Shown: positions 1 to 7,981 of the stretch, in pieces
Layout: each line of letters starts with the position of its first letter
How positions within the stretch are numbered: position 1 is the stretch's first letter
Source of the DNA: a bacterium
GTDB lineage: Bacteria; Gemmatimonadota; Glassbacteria; GWA2-58-10
Direction of reading: 5' to 3'
Length of the DNA: 22,183 bases
Assembly: GCA_021372515.1 (NCBI GenBank)
Contig: JAJFUG010000215.1
Location: 1 to 22,183 of the forward strand
Translations under genes and position numbers: made by a program
Notes under the pieces: generated by a model
What the model saw: only the letters and a program-made list of their open reading frames with translations
Database searches by the model: none
What the model was told of the DNA's origin: nothing

Positions 1-265
1 ACTGTCCGGCGGCGATTCGCGGCAGCGCCGCCGCTGCAACGCGGGAGCGGAATCGATGCTTTGCGAACACTATAGTCAGAAATAGTGTCGCGGTTGGGAC
101 GAGGCAAGCGGCCCCCGCTGGCTTTGCTGCTTTGGCCGAAAAAGCAGAAAAGGGTCTTTCGGCTTCTCACTGCAAGTTCCTAACCGGACATTGCTGGGGT
201 GCGGGGGATTCAATCCATCCTCTTCCCCTTTTCCACTATCCGTCTTTGCAGCCTCACGTGAGCCA
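1..265. other. Non-coding stretch downstream of the rseP terminator
   Basis: I find no gene here. The open frames that cross it run on into rseP in the wrong frame and have no recognisable product. Two inverted repeats are visible: ACACTAT at 67-73 with ATAGTGT at 82-88, and GCCGAAA at 135-141 with TTTCGGC at 157-163. A palindrome, CTCACGTGAG, lies near 253-262. The stretch is probably the upstream region of a leftward gene beyond the window edge, but I cannot name a promoter in it. No tRNA could be folded. Confidence 0.5.
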
Positions 266-306
266 CGACAAAGAAAAGGGGCACACCGCACGGTGGGTGT
301 GCCCCT
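266..306 (-). terminator. Intrinsic terminator after rseP
   Basis: An 11-bp perfect stem pairs AGGGGCACACC (277-287) with GGTGTGCCCCT (296-306) around an 8-nt loop. On the minus strand it is followed directly by TTTTCTTTGT. A strong GC stem plus a U-rich tail is a classic Rho-independent terminator. It sits about 35 nt past the rseP stop and closes the uppS-cdsA-dxr-rseP unit. Confidence 0.9.
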
Positions 307-341
307 ATACAATCGTTGTTGCTCTGTCCTCTTCCTATCGC

Positions 342-1748
342 CTACAGCCCCAGCACCCGGCCGATGTCGTTGGCCGTGGCGAACACCATCAGCGCCAGCA
401 CGATCACCAGCCCCACCTGGATCAGCCGCATGCGCTGCTTGGCCGACAGCGGACGGCCGAAACGTACGGCCTCGATGGCCAGGAACAGCAGGTGGCCGCC
501 ATCCAGCACCGGGATGGGCAGAAGGTTCAGCAGGCCGAGGTTGATGCTCAGGATGGCGATGAAGGCCCACAGCTCGCCGGAGCGGGCCGACTCGCCAGCC
601 ATCTGGCCGATGATCACCGGCCCGCCCAGGAAATCACGCGCCTCGCGCACCGGTATCTCGCGGCGGACCAGGCCGCCCACCAACCCGGTCAGGCTGCGTA
701 CGATGTAGACCGTGGCGTAAGCCGTGTTGCTGGCCCCGCCGACCACGGCCCGTCCCAGGGTCATGTCGATTCGCACCCCGGGCGAGGGGGGACGGATGCC
801 GATCAGCCCGACCTCCTTAAGCTGGTCGCCCTCGCCTCCGGGCAGACGGCTCTTTTCGGGGGTGATGCTGTAGCTCAGCGGCTGGGCCTCGCCCTCGCGC
901 CGCACCTCGATGCTCAGCGTCACGCCGGGGCTGTTGTGGATGATGCGGGTCATCTCCTGCCAGCTTTTCACCGGGACCCCGTCAATGCTGACGATCCGGT
1001 CCCCACGCTGCAGGCCGGCCGCGGCCGCCGGCTTACCCGGCACGGTGCCGCCCACCTCCGGCTCGATCATCGGCTGGAGCGCTGACGCAAGCCGCCCGCG
1101 CAGGCTGTCGGCCGGAGTGCTGACCGAGGCCGAATAGTCTGTCCCTCCGGCGGGGCTCTCCAGGTCGAATTTCACCGCCGGGCCTTTCGACCCGTCGATG
1201 GCCTCCATCAGCTCGTTCCAGTTGGTCACCTCTTTACCATCCACCCGTGTCACCCGGCTGAACGGCTCGATCTGTTCCAGCCCGGGCAGGGAGGAGGGGT
1301 TTGCGATCTCGGCGATGACCGTGGTGCCGTAGGTCTGGGCGCCCGAAAAATACAGGGTGCAGATATAGATGACCGCGGCCAGGACCATGTTCATCAGCGG
1401 GCCGGCCACGATGACCAGGACACGGGCGGGAAGGCTCTTGGCGCTGAAACGCCGCGCCGGGTCGATGGTGATCCCGGTCTCCTCCTCGAGCTGCTTCTCG
1501 TCCTCTGCCGCGCCCTCCAGGGCCTCCACCGGGTCCTCCCCAGTCATCTTGACATAGCCGCCGAACGGGATGGCGCTCAGGGCGTACTCGGTCTCGCCGC
1601 GGCGCACGGCCAGGAGGGGCTTGCCCAGGCCGATGGAGAAGCGCAGCACCTGCACGCCCACGGCCTTGGCCGCCAGGAAATGGCCCAGCTCGTGGACAAA
1701 GATGCAGATCCCCAGCACGAACACGGTGACAAGTATCGTAACCAGCAT
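342..1748 (-). CDS. rseP: Site-2 zinc metalloprotease RseP
   Basis: Intramembrane metalloprotease of the inner membrane. In E. coli RseP cleaves the anti-sigma factor RseA and clears signal-peptide remnants. With the start used here (468 aa) the zinc motif HELGH is at residues 19-23 in the first membrane helix, and the second active-site motif NLLPIPVLDGG, with its metal-binding Asp near 416, is near the C-terminus. Two PDZ-like regions lie between them: a divergent one ending around IAEIANPS to LMEAIDG, and a clear one around GLQRGDRIVSIDGVPV. A Glu/Asp-rich segment near residues 72-95 follows the first helix. The start ATG at 1748 is chosen because a purine-rich AAGAAGAGAGAG lies just upstream and the protein then begins directly with the membrane helix; a longer form from 1781 or 1784 is possible. 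It is the last gene of its unit, with its own candidate promoter. The substrate is unknown; no rseA or rpoE is visible. Confidence 0.95.
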   Translation of the reverse strand: MLVTILVTVFVLGICIFVHELGHFLAAKAVGVQVLRFSIGLGKPLLAVRRGETEYALSAIPFGGYVKMTGEDPVEALEGAAEDEKQLEEETGITIDPARRFSAKSLPARVLVIVAGPLMNMVLAAVIYICTLYFSGAQTYGTTVIAEIANPSSLPGLEQIEPFSRVTRVDGKEVTNWNELMEAIDGSKGPAVKFDLESPAGGTDYSASVSTPADSLRGRLASALQPMIEPEVGGTVPGKPAAAAGLQRGDRIVSIDGVPVKSWQEMTRIIHNSPGVTLSIEVRREGEAQPLSYSITPEKSRLPGGEGDQLKEVGLIGIRPPSPGVRIDMTLGRAVVGGASNTAYATVYIVRSLTGLVGGLVRREIPVREARDFLGGPVIIGQMAGESARSGELWAFIAILSINLGLLNLLPIPVLDGGHLLFLAIEAVRFGRPLSAKQRMRLIQVGLVIVLALMVFATANDIGRVLGL

Positions 1749-1785
1749 CGGACTCTCTCTTCTTTTGATCTTTCCACTCATCACG

Positions 1786-1806
1786 CGGGCCCGGTACTAC
1801 GGCCCG
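1786..1806 (-). other. Small hairpin in the rseP leader
   Basis: CGGGCC (1786-1791) pairs with GGCCCG (1801-1806) around a 9-nt loop. It lies just downstream of the -10 box of the candidate rseP promoter, so it would sit near the 5' end of that transcript. No U-tract follows it in the minus direction, so it is not a terminator. It may only be a stabilising 5' stem. Confidence 0.35.
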
Positions 1807-1822
1807 AAAAATAATCTACTAA

Positions 1823-1852
1823 ATTATACTCTTTTCCGGATGCAAAATCCAA
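1823..1852 (-). promoter_or_regulatory. Candidate sigma70-type promoter for rseP
   Basis: On the minus strand TTGGAT (1852-1847) is separated by 18 bp from a perfect TATAAT (1828-1823). The gap between dxr and rseP is 117 bp and locally AT-rich around this site, unlike its GC-rich surroundings. This suggests that rseP can be transcribed separately from dxr. The -35 box is weak (4 of 6). Confidence 0.55.
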
Positions 1853-1865
1853 GCCGACCTGGCGC

Positions 1866-3008
1866 TCACAGCGATGCCGCGTACTCGCGGGCCCAGCGGT
1901 CGGCCTCCAGGATCGTCTCCAGCGAGGGTTCGGACGTGCCCGGAGCCGCGGCGAGGGTCTTCTCGATCAGCCGCGGGATGTCCATGAACCCGATCGCGCC
2001 CCGGCTGAAAGCGGACACCGCCGCCTCATTTGCGGCATTGAACACCGCGGTGGCCACCCCACCCTGTCGTCCGGCGGCGTAGGCCAGTTCCAGGCAGGGG
2101 AAATTCCGGCTGTCCACCCGCTCGAAAGTCAGGCAACCCAGGGCCGGGAAATCGGGCTTGGCCAGGGGGCCGCACTGCCGGGTGGGCCAGGTCAGGGCGT
2201 ACTGGATCGGGATACGCATGTCGGGCACGCCCATGTGCGCCAGCACGGCGCCGTCCCCGTACACCGACATGCCGTGGACTATGGACTGCGGGTGCACCAG
2301 CACGTCGATGGCCTCGTAGCCCAGTCCGAACAGGAAATGCGCCTCGATCACCTCGAGGCCCTTGTTGGCCAGGCTGGCCGAATCGACCGTGATCTTGGGC
2401 CCCATGGACCAGGTGGGGTGACGCAGAGCGTCGGAGTAGGTCTTGCGCTCCAGTTCCTCGCGCGTGCAGCCGCGGAACGGTCCGCCGCTGGCGGTGATCA
2501 CGATCCGCTCCAAGGCCTGGCCGTGCGACTCCAGGAGCTGGAAAATGGCGCTGTGCTCGCTGTCCACCGGGACAATCCCCGCGCCCGGCGTCTCCGCGGC
2601 CAGGCGCATCAGGTGCGCCCCGGCCATGACCAGGCTTTCCTTGTTGGCCAGGGCCAGGCGCTTGCCCGCCTTGAGCGCCGCCACCGAGGGCGGCAGGCCC
2701 GCCGCCCCGACCAGGGCGTTGACCACGATATCCGCCTGGCTGTCCGCGGCGAAATCCACCAGGGCGGCATCCCCGGTGTGCAGCTCGAACCCGGCCAGGC
2801 TCCCGGGCGGCACACCCCGCAGGGCCTCCGGGTCGGAAACACAGACCCGCCGCACCCCGGCCGCGCGGGCGGCCTCGAGAAGGGCTTTCACGTTGCGGCG
2901 CGCGGCCATGGAGACCACCTCGAACTGGCCCTCCAGGGCGGCGATCACTTTCAGGCAGTTCACCCCGATTGAGCCGGTGGCGCCCAGCAGGCAGACTTTC
3001 TTCGGCAT
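1866..3008 (-). CDS. dxr: 1-deoxy-D-xylulose 5-phosphate reductoisomerase
   Basis: Converts 1-deoxy-D-xylulose 5-phosphate to 2-C-methyl-D-erythritol 4-phosphate with NADPH and a divalent metal, the committed step of the MEP isoprenoid pathway, in the cytosol. The 380-aa protein has the NADPH-binding GATGSIG at residues 9-15, the NKESLVMAG segment, the metal/substrate motif VDSEHSAIFQ, SGGPFR, the HPTWSMGPKITVDSA stretch, and a C-terminal helical domain. Its length is normal for the family. ATG at 3008 is preferred over an in-frame TTG at 3017; a GGA lies about 10 nt upstream. Its product feeds UppS, encoded two genes earlier, which needs isoprenoid diphosphates. A 114-nt gap separates it from cdsA, with no clear terminator or promoter. 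Confidence 0.97.
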   Translation of the reverse strand: MPKKVCLLGATGSIGVNCLKVIAALEGQFEVVSMAARRNVKALLEAARAAGVRRVCVSDPEALRGVPPGSLAGFELHTGDAALVDFAADSQADIVVNALVGAAGLPPSVAALKAGKRLALANKESLVMAGAHLMRLAAETPGAGIVPVDSEHSAIFQLLESHGQALERIVITASGGPFRGCTREELERKTYSDALRHPTWSMGPKITVDSASLANKGLEVIEAHFLFGLGYEAIDVLVHPQSIVHGMSVYGDGAVLAHMGVPDMRIPIQYALTWPTRQCGPLAKPDFPALGCLTFERVDSRNFPCLELAYAAGRQGGVATAVFNAANEAAVSAFSRGAIGFMDIPRLIEKTLAAAPGTSEPSLETILEADRWAREYAASL

Positions 3009-3122
3009 ATTCGTCAATCCGTGGTTTGATCCGTTTCATCCCGAGGCCCGGGCGGAAATGGCTCCCTCCGCACAGGCCGTGCTTGACTTACTTTTTATCT
3101 CCCCGACCCTGCGCACCGGGCC

Positions 3123-3947
3123 TCAGAAAAACAGCGCCCGGTAGACCAGGGCCAGCGGCACGGTGAACAGCAGGCTGTCGAAGCGGTCGAGCACCCCGCC
3201 ATGCCCTGGGATCAGGTTAGAGGAGTCTTTCACTCCGCAGTCGCGCTTGAACGCCGACTCCACCAGGTCGCCCAGCGGGGCGACCACGGCGAACAGCAGC
3301 CCCAGCGCCAGGGCGTGCCCGGCGCCGAACAGCCCCATTACGTGGGCTCCGGCCCCCAGGGCCATCCCGGCCGAGGCGATAATCCCGCCGACCGCGCCCT
3401 CGACTGTCTTGCCCGGGCTGATCGCCGGGGCCAGCTTGTGACGGCCGAAAGCCCGCCCGGCCAGGTAGCTGCCCACATCCACGCTCCAGGTGAGCAGGTA
3501 GGCCAGGAACAGCCAGCGGAAACCCAGACCATCCGCCGCATCCGAAGTGTGCCGCAGAAGGAGCTGGAGCGAAAACAGCCCCCCGGTGTAGAGCGCCCCG
3601 AACACGCTGAGCGAAACCCGCACCAGAGAGCCCTCCACTCCCAGCCGCAGGGCCAGTCCGGCCAGGAGCAGCAGCACGCAGGGTGCGGCCAGGACCACCG
3701 TCCCAGCCGCAGGTAACGGCCCGGAGAGCAGCAGCCAGAGCGCCAACGGCAGTGCCGCGGCCAGGAGCACGCCCGCGCGGTCGAGCGCATCAAGCTGCTT
3801 ACTGCGGGCCATGAAGTAGAACTCGGACGCGCCAAGCCAGGAGCAGAGCGACAGGAAAAGGGCCAGAGGCCAGGAACCGAAACGAGTGAGGAAATAGACC
3901 AGAGGCACGCCCACCAGGGCGACAAGACTACGCAGAAGGAAATTCAA
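3123..3947 (-). CDS. cdsA: Phosphatidate cytidylyltransferase
   Basis: Integral membrane enzyme that makes CDP-diacylglycerol from phosphatidate and CTP, the branch point to all phospholipids. The 274-aa protein is a series of hydrophobic helices and ends with the family signature: the segment ESAFKRDCGVKDSS followed by HGGVLDRFDS, containing the metal-binding Asp residues. The open frame runs far upstream inside uppS in another frame, so it has no ATG at a sensible place. TTG at 3947 gives a typical N-terminus (MNFLLRSLVALVG) and is preceded by a G-rich run that could act as ribosome binding site; GTG at 3956 is the alternative. It starts 52 nt after the uppS stop. The start region lies in a perfect hairpin, described separately. 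Confidence 0.93.
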   Translation of the reverse strand: MNFLLRSLVALVGVPLVYFLTRFGSWPLALFLSLCSWLGASEFYFMARSKQLDALDRAGVLLAAALPLALWLLLSGPLPAAGTVVLAAPCVLLLLAGLALRLGVEGSLVRVSLSVFGALYTGGLFSLQLLLRHTSDAADGLGFRWLFLAYLLTWSVDVGSYLAGRAFGRHKLAPAISPGKTVEGAVGGIIASAGMALGAGAHVMGLFGAGHALALGLLFAVVAPLGDLVESAFKRDCGVKDSSNLIPGHGGVLDRFDSLLFTVPLALVYRALFF

Positions 3948-3951
3948 CGCA

Positions 3952-3973
3952 CCCACCCCCGAGCGGGGGTGGG
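3952..3973 (-). promoter_or_regulatory. Hairpin covering the cdsA ribosome binding site
   Basis: CCCACCCCCG and CGGGGGTGGG form a perfect 10-bp inverted repeat with only two bases between the arms (8-9 bp with a realistic loop). On the mRNA the 3' arm is the G-rich stretch immediately before the TTG start of cdsA, so the folded form should hide the ribosome binding site. No U-tract follows, so this is not an intrinsic terminator. That it controls cdsA translation is inference. Confidence 0.55.
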
Positions 3974-3999
3974 CCGGTCTGAGAGAAGCGTTCCCCGTC

Positions 4000-4764
4000 T
4001 CAAACCCCGTTCCCCCCGGTAGTCCCCTTGACCATGCCGAAACGCCGCTCCCGTTTCTGGAACGCGGCCACGGCCTCGTAGAAATCGGCTTTACTGAAAT
4101 CGGGCCAGAGGATCTGTGAAATGTAGAATTCAGTGTAGGCAATCTGCCAGAGCAGAAAATTGCTGATTCGCATCTCGCCGCTGGTGCGGATGAGCAGGTC
4201 GGGGTCGGGCAGTCCGGCGGTGTAGAGGCGGTCGGCGAACAGGGCCTCATCCACGCTCTCCGGGTCGAGCCGGCCGGCGGCGGCCTCGGCGCAAAGCCGG
4301 CGCGTGGCGTCCAGTATCTCGCTGCGGCTGCCGTAGCTGATCGCCAGATTGAGCAGCATCCGGTCCTGCCCGGCGGTGAACTCGATGGCCTCCTGGATCG
4401 CCTTGCGGCTGGTTGGCTCGATTTTCTCCCAGCGTCCGATACAACCCACCCGGATGCCGTTGTCGCGCAGCTCGCGCCGCTCCCGACGGATGTAGTTGCG
4501 CAGGATCATCATCAGGGCCTTGATCTCGGCCTCGGGACGCTTCCAGTTCTCCTCGCTGAAAGCGTAGAGGGTGAGCACTTTCACCCCCAGCTCCCGGCTG
4601 GCCTCCACCACGGCCCGCACCGCCTGCATGCCACGACGGTGGCCGAAGACACGCGGACGGCCGCGCATCTGCGCCCAGCGGCCGTTGCCATCCATGATGA
4701 TCGCCACGTGCGCGGGAATGTTGCCGTTGGACAGTATTTCCTGTTTAAGCTCGGTTTCGTTCAT
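4000..4764 (-). CDS. uppS: Isoprenyl transferase (undecaprenyl diphosphate synthase)
   Basis: cis-Prenyltransferase that adds isopentenyl diphosphate units to farnesyl diphosphate, making the C55 lipid carrier for peptidoglycan and other envelope polymers. The 254-aa protein has the catalytic motif IMDGNGRWA with the essential Asp at residue 25, the conserved FGHRRG, YAFSEENWKRP, and RTSGEMRISNFLLWQ near the C-terminus. The length is typical. ATG at 4764 is preferred; a TTG two codons upstream (4770) is in frame. It is the first gene after the frr terminator and has its own candidate promoter, so it appears to open the uppS-cdsA-dxr-rseP unit. Confidence 0.96.
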   Translation of the reverse strand: MNETELKQEILSNGNIPAHVAIIMDGNGRWAQMRGRPRVFGHRRGMQAVRAVVEASRELGVKVLTLYAFSEENWKRPEAEIKALMMILRNYIRRERRELRDNGIRVGCIGRWEKIEPTSRKAIQEAIEFTAGQDRMLLNLAISYGSRSEILDATRRLCAEAAAGRLDPESVDEALFADRLYTAGLPDPDLLIRTSGEMRISNFLLWQIAYTEFYISQILWPDFSKADFYEAVAAFQKRERRFGMVKGTTGGNGV

Positions 4765-4811
4765 CGTCAACCATTCGACGTTCGTGTCTTTTACAGTCCT
4801 ATCATCCTGTT

Positions 4812-4840
4812 AAATTAAGAACATATCGCGGCCGGGGCAA
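4812..4840 (-). promoter_or_regulatory. Candidate promoter for uppS
   Basis: On the minus strand TTGCCC (4840-4835), a 17-bp spacer, then TAATTT (4817-4812). It lies between the frr terminator and uppS, where a promoter is expected. The -10 is the same hexamer, at the same spacing, as the rplM candidate promoter. Each box alone is a modest match to the consensus. Confidence 0.45.
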
Positions 4841-4862
4841 TATTAATTCCACAGGCCACCAC

Positions 4863-4898
4863 GCATAAAAATACCCCGGTCCGGGCCGGACCGGGGTA
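4863..4898 (-). terminator. Intrinsic terminator after frr
   Basis: TACCCCGGTCC (4872-4882) pairs perfectly with GGACCGGGGTA (4888-4898) around a 5-nt loop. The minus strand continues TTTTTATGC. An 11-bp GC-rich stem plus five U residues makes this one of the two strongest terminators in the window. It ends the rplM-to-frr unit 30 nt past the frr stop. Confidence 0.93.
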
Positions 4899-4927
4899 CG
4901 GGTGAAGCAAAGCCTGCCAGGGCCGAA

Positions 4928-5481
4928 TCAGACCTCCATGATCTCGGCTTCCTTGGCCTTGAGCACGGCTTCGAGCTTCTCGATGAAATCATCGGTCAGC
5001 TTCTGCACCTCCGCCTCCGCGCGGCGCACGACATCCTCGGAGAGGACCTTGTCCTTCTCCTGCTTTTTCAGCTCGTCGTTGGCTTCCTTGCGGTGGTGAC
5101 GGATCGAGACCCGGCCGGTCTCGGCGATCTTGTGCGCGAACTTGACCAGGTCCTTGCGCCGCTCCTCGGTGAGCGCGGGTATCGGCACGCGGATCACGTT
5201 GCCGTCGCTGCCGGGCGTAAGCCCCAGGTCGGAGGCGAGGATGGCTTTCTGGATCGCGCCGACCATGGTCTTGTCCCAGGGCTGCACCACCAGCAGGCGC
5301 GGCTCTGGCGCGGACACCGTGCCGAGCTGGCTGATCGGCATCCGGGCGCCGTAGGCCTCCACCTGGATGCTCTCGAGCAGGGCCGGAGCGGCCTTGCCCG
5401 TGCGGAGGCTTGAAAACTCGTGACGAATCCCGTCCACCGCGCGTTGCATCTTGTCCCGTGTTTCGGAGATTATCTTGTCCT

Positions 5482-5485
<4 letters not shown>
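4928..5485 (-). CDS. frr: Ribosome recycling factor
   Basis: Works with EF-G and GTP to split the post-termination ribosome into subunits and free the mRNA. The 185-aa protein has the normal length and pattern: an N-terminal helix (MKDKIISETRDKMQ), the conserved RTGKA segment, the stretch around IQVEAYG and PISQLGTVSAPEPRLLVVQPWDK, and the RVPIPALTEERRKDLVK block. ATG at 5485 overlaps the pyrH stop in an ATGA, with GGAGGCGAC upstream inside pyrH, so the two are probably translationally coupled. The open frame extends further upstream but only as a shadow of pyrH. Confidence 0.98.
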
Positions 5486-6210
<725 letters not shown>

Positions 6211-6237
6211 AGGCGCGGCCGTTTCGTGTGAAAGGAT

Positions 6238-6269
6238 TACGGAGTCCCGCTTAGGGGCGGGACTCCGTA
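6238..6269 (-). terminator. Terminator-like hairpin between tsf and pyrH
   Basis: TACGGAGTCCCGC (6238-6250) pairs perfectly with GCGGGACTCCGTA (6257-6269), a 13-bp stem with a 6-nt loop. In the minus direction the tail is ATCCTTTCAC, only weakly U-rich. It may act as a partial terminator or as an mRNA-stabilising 3' end for the tsf message. Confidence 0.6.
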
Positions 6270-6293
6270 CCGTGTGGGAAGGTCAGGTGGAGA

Positions 6294-6887
6294 TCAGCGT
6301 CCCAGCTCGAAGCGGGCGAAACGGCGCACCTGAATGTGCTCGCCGAACTTGGCTGCGGCGTTCTTTATCATCTCGCCGACACTCACTTCGGGGTTTTTCA
6401 CGAAAGGCTGATCGATCAGGCAGACCTCCTGGTAATACTTCTCTACCCGGCCCTCGACGATCTTGTCCAGGACAGCCTCGGGTTTGCCAGACTCACTGGC
6501 CTGGGCGCGGTAGATTTCCTTTTCCTTATCCAGCTGGTCGGTGGGCAGCACCGTGCGGTCGACCACGTCCGGGCTGGAGGCGGCGATGTGCATGGAGATG
6601 TCCTTGCACAGAGCCGCAAAATCCTCGGTGCGGGCCACGAAATCGGTCTCGCAGTTGACCTCCACCAGCACGCCGATCTTACCGCCCATGTGGATGTAGG
6701 AATAGACGCGGCCCTCGCGGGTTTCGCGGTCCTGACGCTTGGCGGCGCGCATGATGCCTTTCTTGCGCAGGATTTCGGTGGCCTTGTCGGCATCCCCGGC
6801 GGCTTCTTCCATGGCGCGCTTGCAATCCATCATTCCGGCGCCGGTGGCCTTACGCAGAGCCTGGATGGAGGCGGCGGTTATTTCCAT
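6294..6887 (-). CDS. tsf: Elongation factor Ts, short form
   Basis: Nucleotide exchange factor that reloads EF-Tu with GTP. The N-terminal UBA-like region (TAASIQALRKATGAGMMDCKRAM) is followed by the EF-Tu-contacting core with TDFVAR near residue 80. The protein has 197 aa against about 280 in E. coli, so it is the short form known from Thermus-like and several other bacteria: the core carries one dimerisation subdomain and then the C-terminal FGEHIQVRRFARFELGR. Nothing suggests a truncation. ATG at 6887 follows GGGAG. The gene is separated from rpsB by 128 nt that hold two hairpins. Confidence 0.97.
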   Translation of the reverse strand: MEITAASIQALRKATGAGMMDCKRAMEEAAGDADKATEILRKKGIMRAAKRQDRETREGRVYSYIHMGGKIGVLVEVNCETDFVARTEDFAALCKDISMHIAASSPDVVDRTVLPTDQLDKEKEIYRAQASESGKPEAVLDKIVEGRVEKYYQEVCLIDQPFVKNPEVSVGEMIKNAAAKFGEHIQVRRFARFELGR

Positions 6888-6923
6888 TGTTTCTCCCGTT
6901 GAGTCTGACTAATTCAGTGGTAG

Positions 6924-6966
6924 ACAAAACTACCGGCCATCAAGAGCATTCTCTCCATGGCCGGTA
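6924..6966 (-). terminator. Terminator-like hairpin between rpsB and tsf
   Basis: TACCGGCCAT (6931-6940) pairs with ATGGCCGGTA (6957-6966). Inside, after one mismatch, GAGAG pairs with CTCTT around an AATG loop, giving a near-continuous stem of about 16 bp. The minus strand continues GTTTTGTC. This looks like an internal, probably leaky, terminator that would lower tsf relative to rpsB. Confidence 0.65.
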
Positions 6967-6969
6967 TCC

Positions 6970-6988
6970 AGCCGCGCAACGCGCGGCT
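6970..6988 (-). other. Second hairpin in the rpsB-tsf gap
   Basis: AGCCGCGC (6970-6977) and GCGCGGCT (6981-6988) form an 8-bp stem with a 3-nt loop. It lies between the rpsB stop and the terminator-like hairpin and has no U-tract in the minus direction. It may block 3' exonucleases or serve as a processing site. Confidence 0.4.
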
Positions 6989-7015
6989 CAATTTGCATTT
7001 AAGCTTTCCGGCCCC

Positions 7016-7873
7016 TTACTCGCCGGCCCCGCCACCGTCCTCAGCGCCCTTCTTCTTGCGCGGGCGACGGCGCGGACGACCCGAGCCACCGCGGCGGGAC
7101 TCACGATCCACTTCCTCGGCCTCTTCCGCCTCGGCTTTACGGCGGGCTTCTTCCTCTTCCCTCTCCCGCTGGTCGCTGGGCTTTTCCACGATCTTGGCCC
7201 GGCCGTCCATCACCGCGTCGGCGACGGCCTGCGTGATCAGCTTGACCGACCGGATGGCGTCATCGTTGCCGGGGATCGGCACGGTGGCCAGATCGGGATC
7301 GCCGTTGGTGTCCAGCAGGGCGATCAGCGGCACGCCCAGCTTGTTGGCCTCGGCCACCGCGATCTTCTCTTTCTGGGCATCCACGATGTATATGACCGCG
7401 GGGATGTCGCTCATGGACTTGATGCCTTCCAGGGTCTTCTTGAGCTTGATCAGCTCACGGTCGAGCGAGAGCGCCTCTTTCTTGGTGCGCAACTCGAACT
7501 CGCCCTCGTCCTTCATCCGCTCCAGCTCGCGCAGGCGGCGGATATTTTTCTTGATCGTCTGGAAGTTGGTCATCATGCCGCCGAGCCAGCGCTCGTTGAC
7601 ATAATGCATGCCACAACGCTCGGCTTCCTCGCGGATAACGTCACGCACCTGTTTCTTCGTGCCGACAAACAGGACAGAGCCACCCTTGCTGGCGATTTTC
7701 TCCACCCGGGACACGGCGTCGGTGAGCTGGTCGTGGGTCTTTTTCAGGTCGATAATGTGAATCCCGTTGCGCTCGGTGAAGATGAATTTCTTCATCTTGG
7801 GGTTCCAGCGCCGCGTCTGGTGTCCGAAATGTACTCCCGCTTCCAGCAGGTCCTGAATGCTCGGCAAAGCCAT
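7016..7873 (-). CDS. rpsB: 30S ribosomal protein S2
   Basis: Small-subunit protein S2. The body is canonical: LEAGVHFGHQTRRWNPKM near residue 10, FVGTKKQ, YVNERWLGGMMTNF, and the C-terminal IPGNDDAIRSV with the following helix. At 285 aa it is longer than most S2 proteins (about 230-260). The extra length is a charged, low-complexity tail after about residue 230: first Glu/Arg-rich, then a Gly/Arg/Lys block (GRPRRRPRKKK) and an acidic end. Such S2 tails occur in several phyla, and their role is not clear to me. ATG at 7873 follows AAGGAGAT. It stands between rpsI and tsf. Confidence 0.97.
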   Translation of the reverse strand: MALPSIQDLLEAGVHFGHQTRRWNPKMKKFIFTERNGIHIIDLKKTHDQLTDAVSRVEKIASKGGSVLFVGTKKQVRDVIREEAERCGMHYVNERWLGGMMTNFQTIKKNIRRLRELERMKDEGEFELRTKKEALSLDRELIKLKKTLEGIKSMSDIPAVIYIVDAQKEKIAVAEANKLGVPLIALLDTNGDPDLATVPIPGNDDAIRSVKLITQAVADAVMDGRAKIVEKPSDQREREEEEARRKAEAEEAEEVDRESRRGGSGRPRRRPRKKKGAEDGGGAGE

Positions 7874-7944
7874 CTTTGACTTATCTCCTTCCGGATTCCT
7901 GAATTACTGTGCAGCCGCGGCGACAGGGCCGGGCTTAACTTGCA

Positions 7945-7970
7945 TGCCCCCGGCAGATTGCCGCCGGGCA
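7945..7970 (-). other. Hairpin in the rpsI-rpsB gap
   Basis: Two 5-bp helices, TGCCC/GGGCA (7945-7949 with 7966-7970) and CGGCA/TGCCG (7951-7955 with 7959-7963), stack around a small internal loop and a 3-nt end loop. No U-tract follows. It lies in the 108-nt leader space before rpsB, where S2 autoregulatory elements are known in other bacteria, but I cannot match it to a known element. Confidence 0.35.
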
Positions 7971-7981
7971 GCCGATAAGGG

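Noticed and set aside
195-225. GGATTGAATCC on the minus strand, resembling a tRNA T-arm
   Set aside because: No acceptor, D or anticodon arms can be placed around it.
76-570. Minus-strand frame overlapping the 3' end of rseP
   Set aside because: It crosses the rseP terminator and lies in another frame of rseP; Pro/Arg-rich, no family features.
3948-4250. N-terminal extension of cdsA into uppS
   Set aside because: The extra residues are uppS read out of frame; CdsA proteins start with a membrane helix, which begins at the TTG at 3947.
6925-6932. TAGTTTTG on the minus strand, matching the Bacteroidetes -10 pattern TAnnTTTG
   Set aside because: It coincides with the U-tract of the rpsB-tsf terminator-like hairpin, has no fitting -35 element, and the pattern is too short to trust alone.
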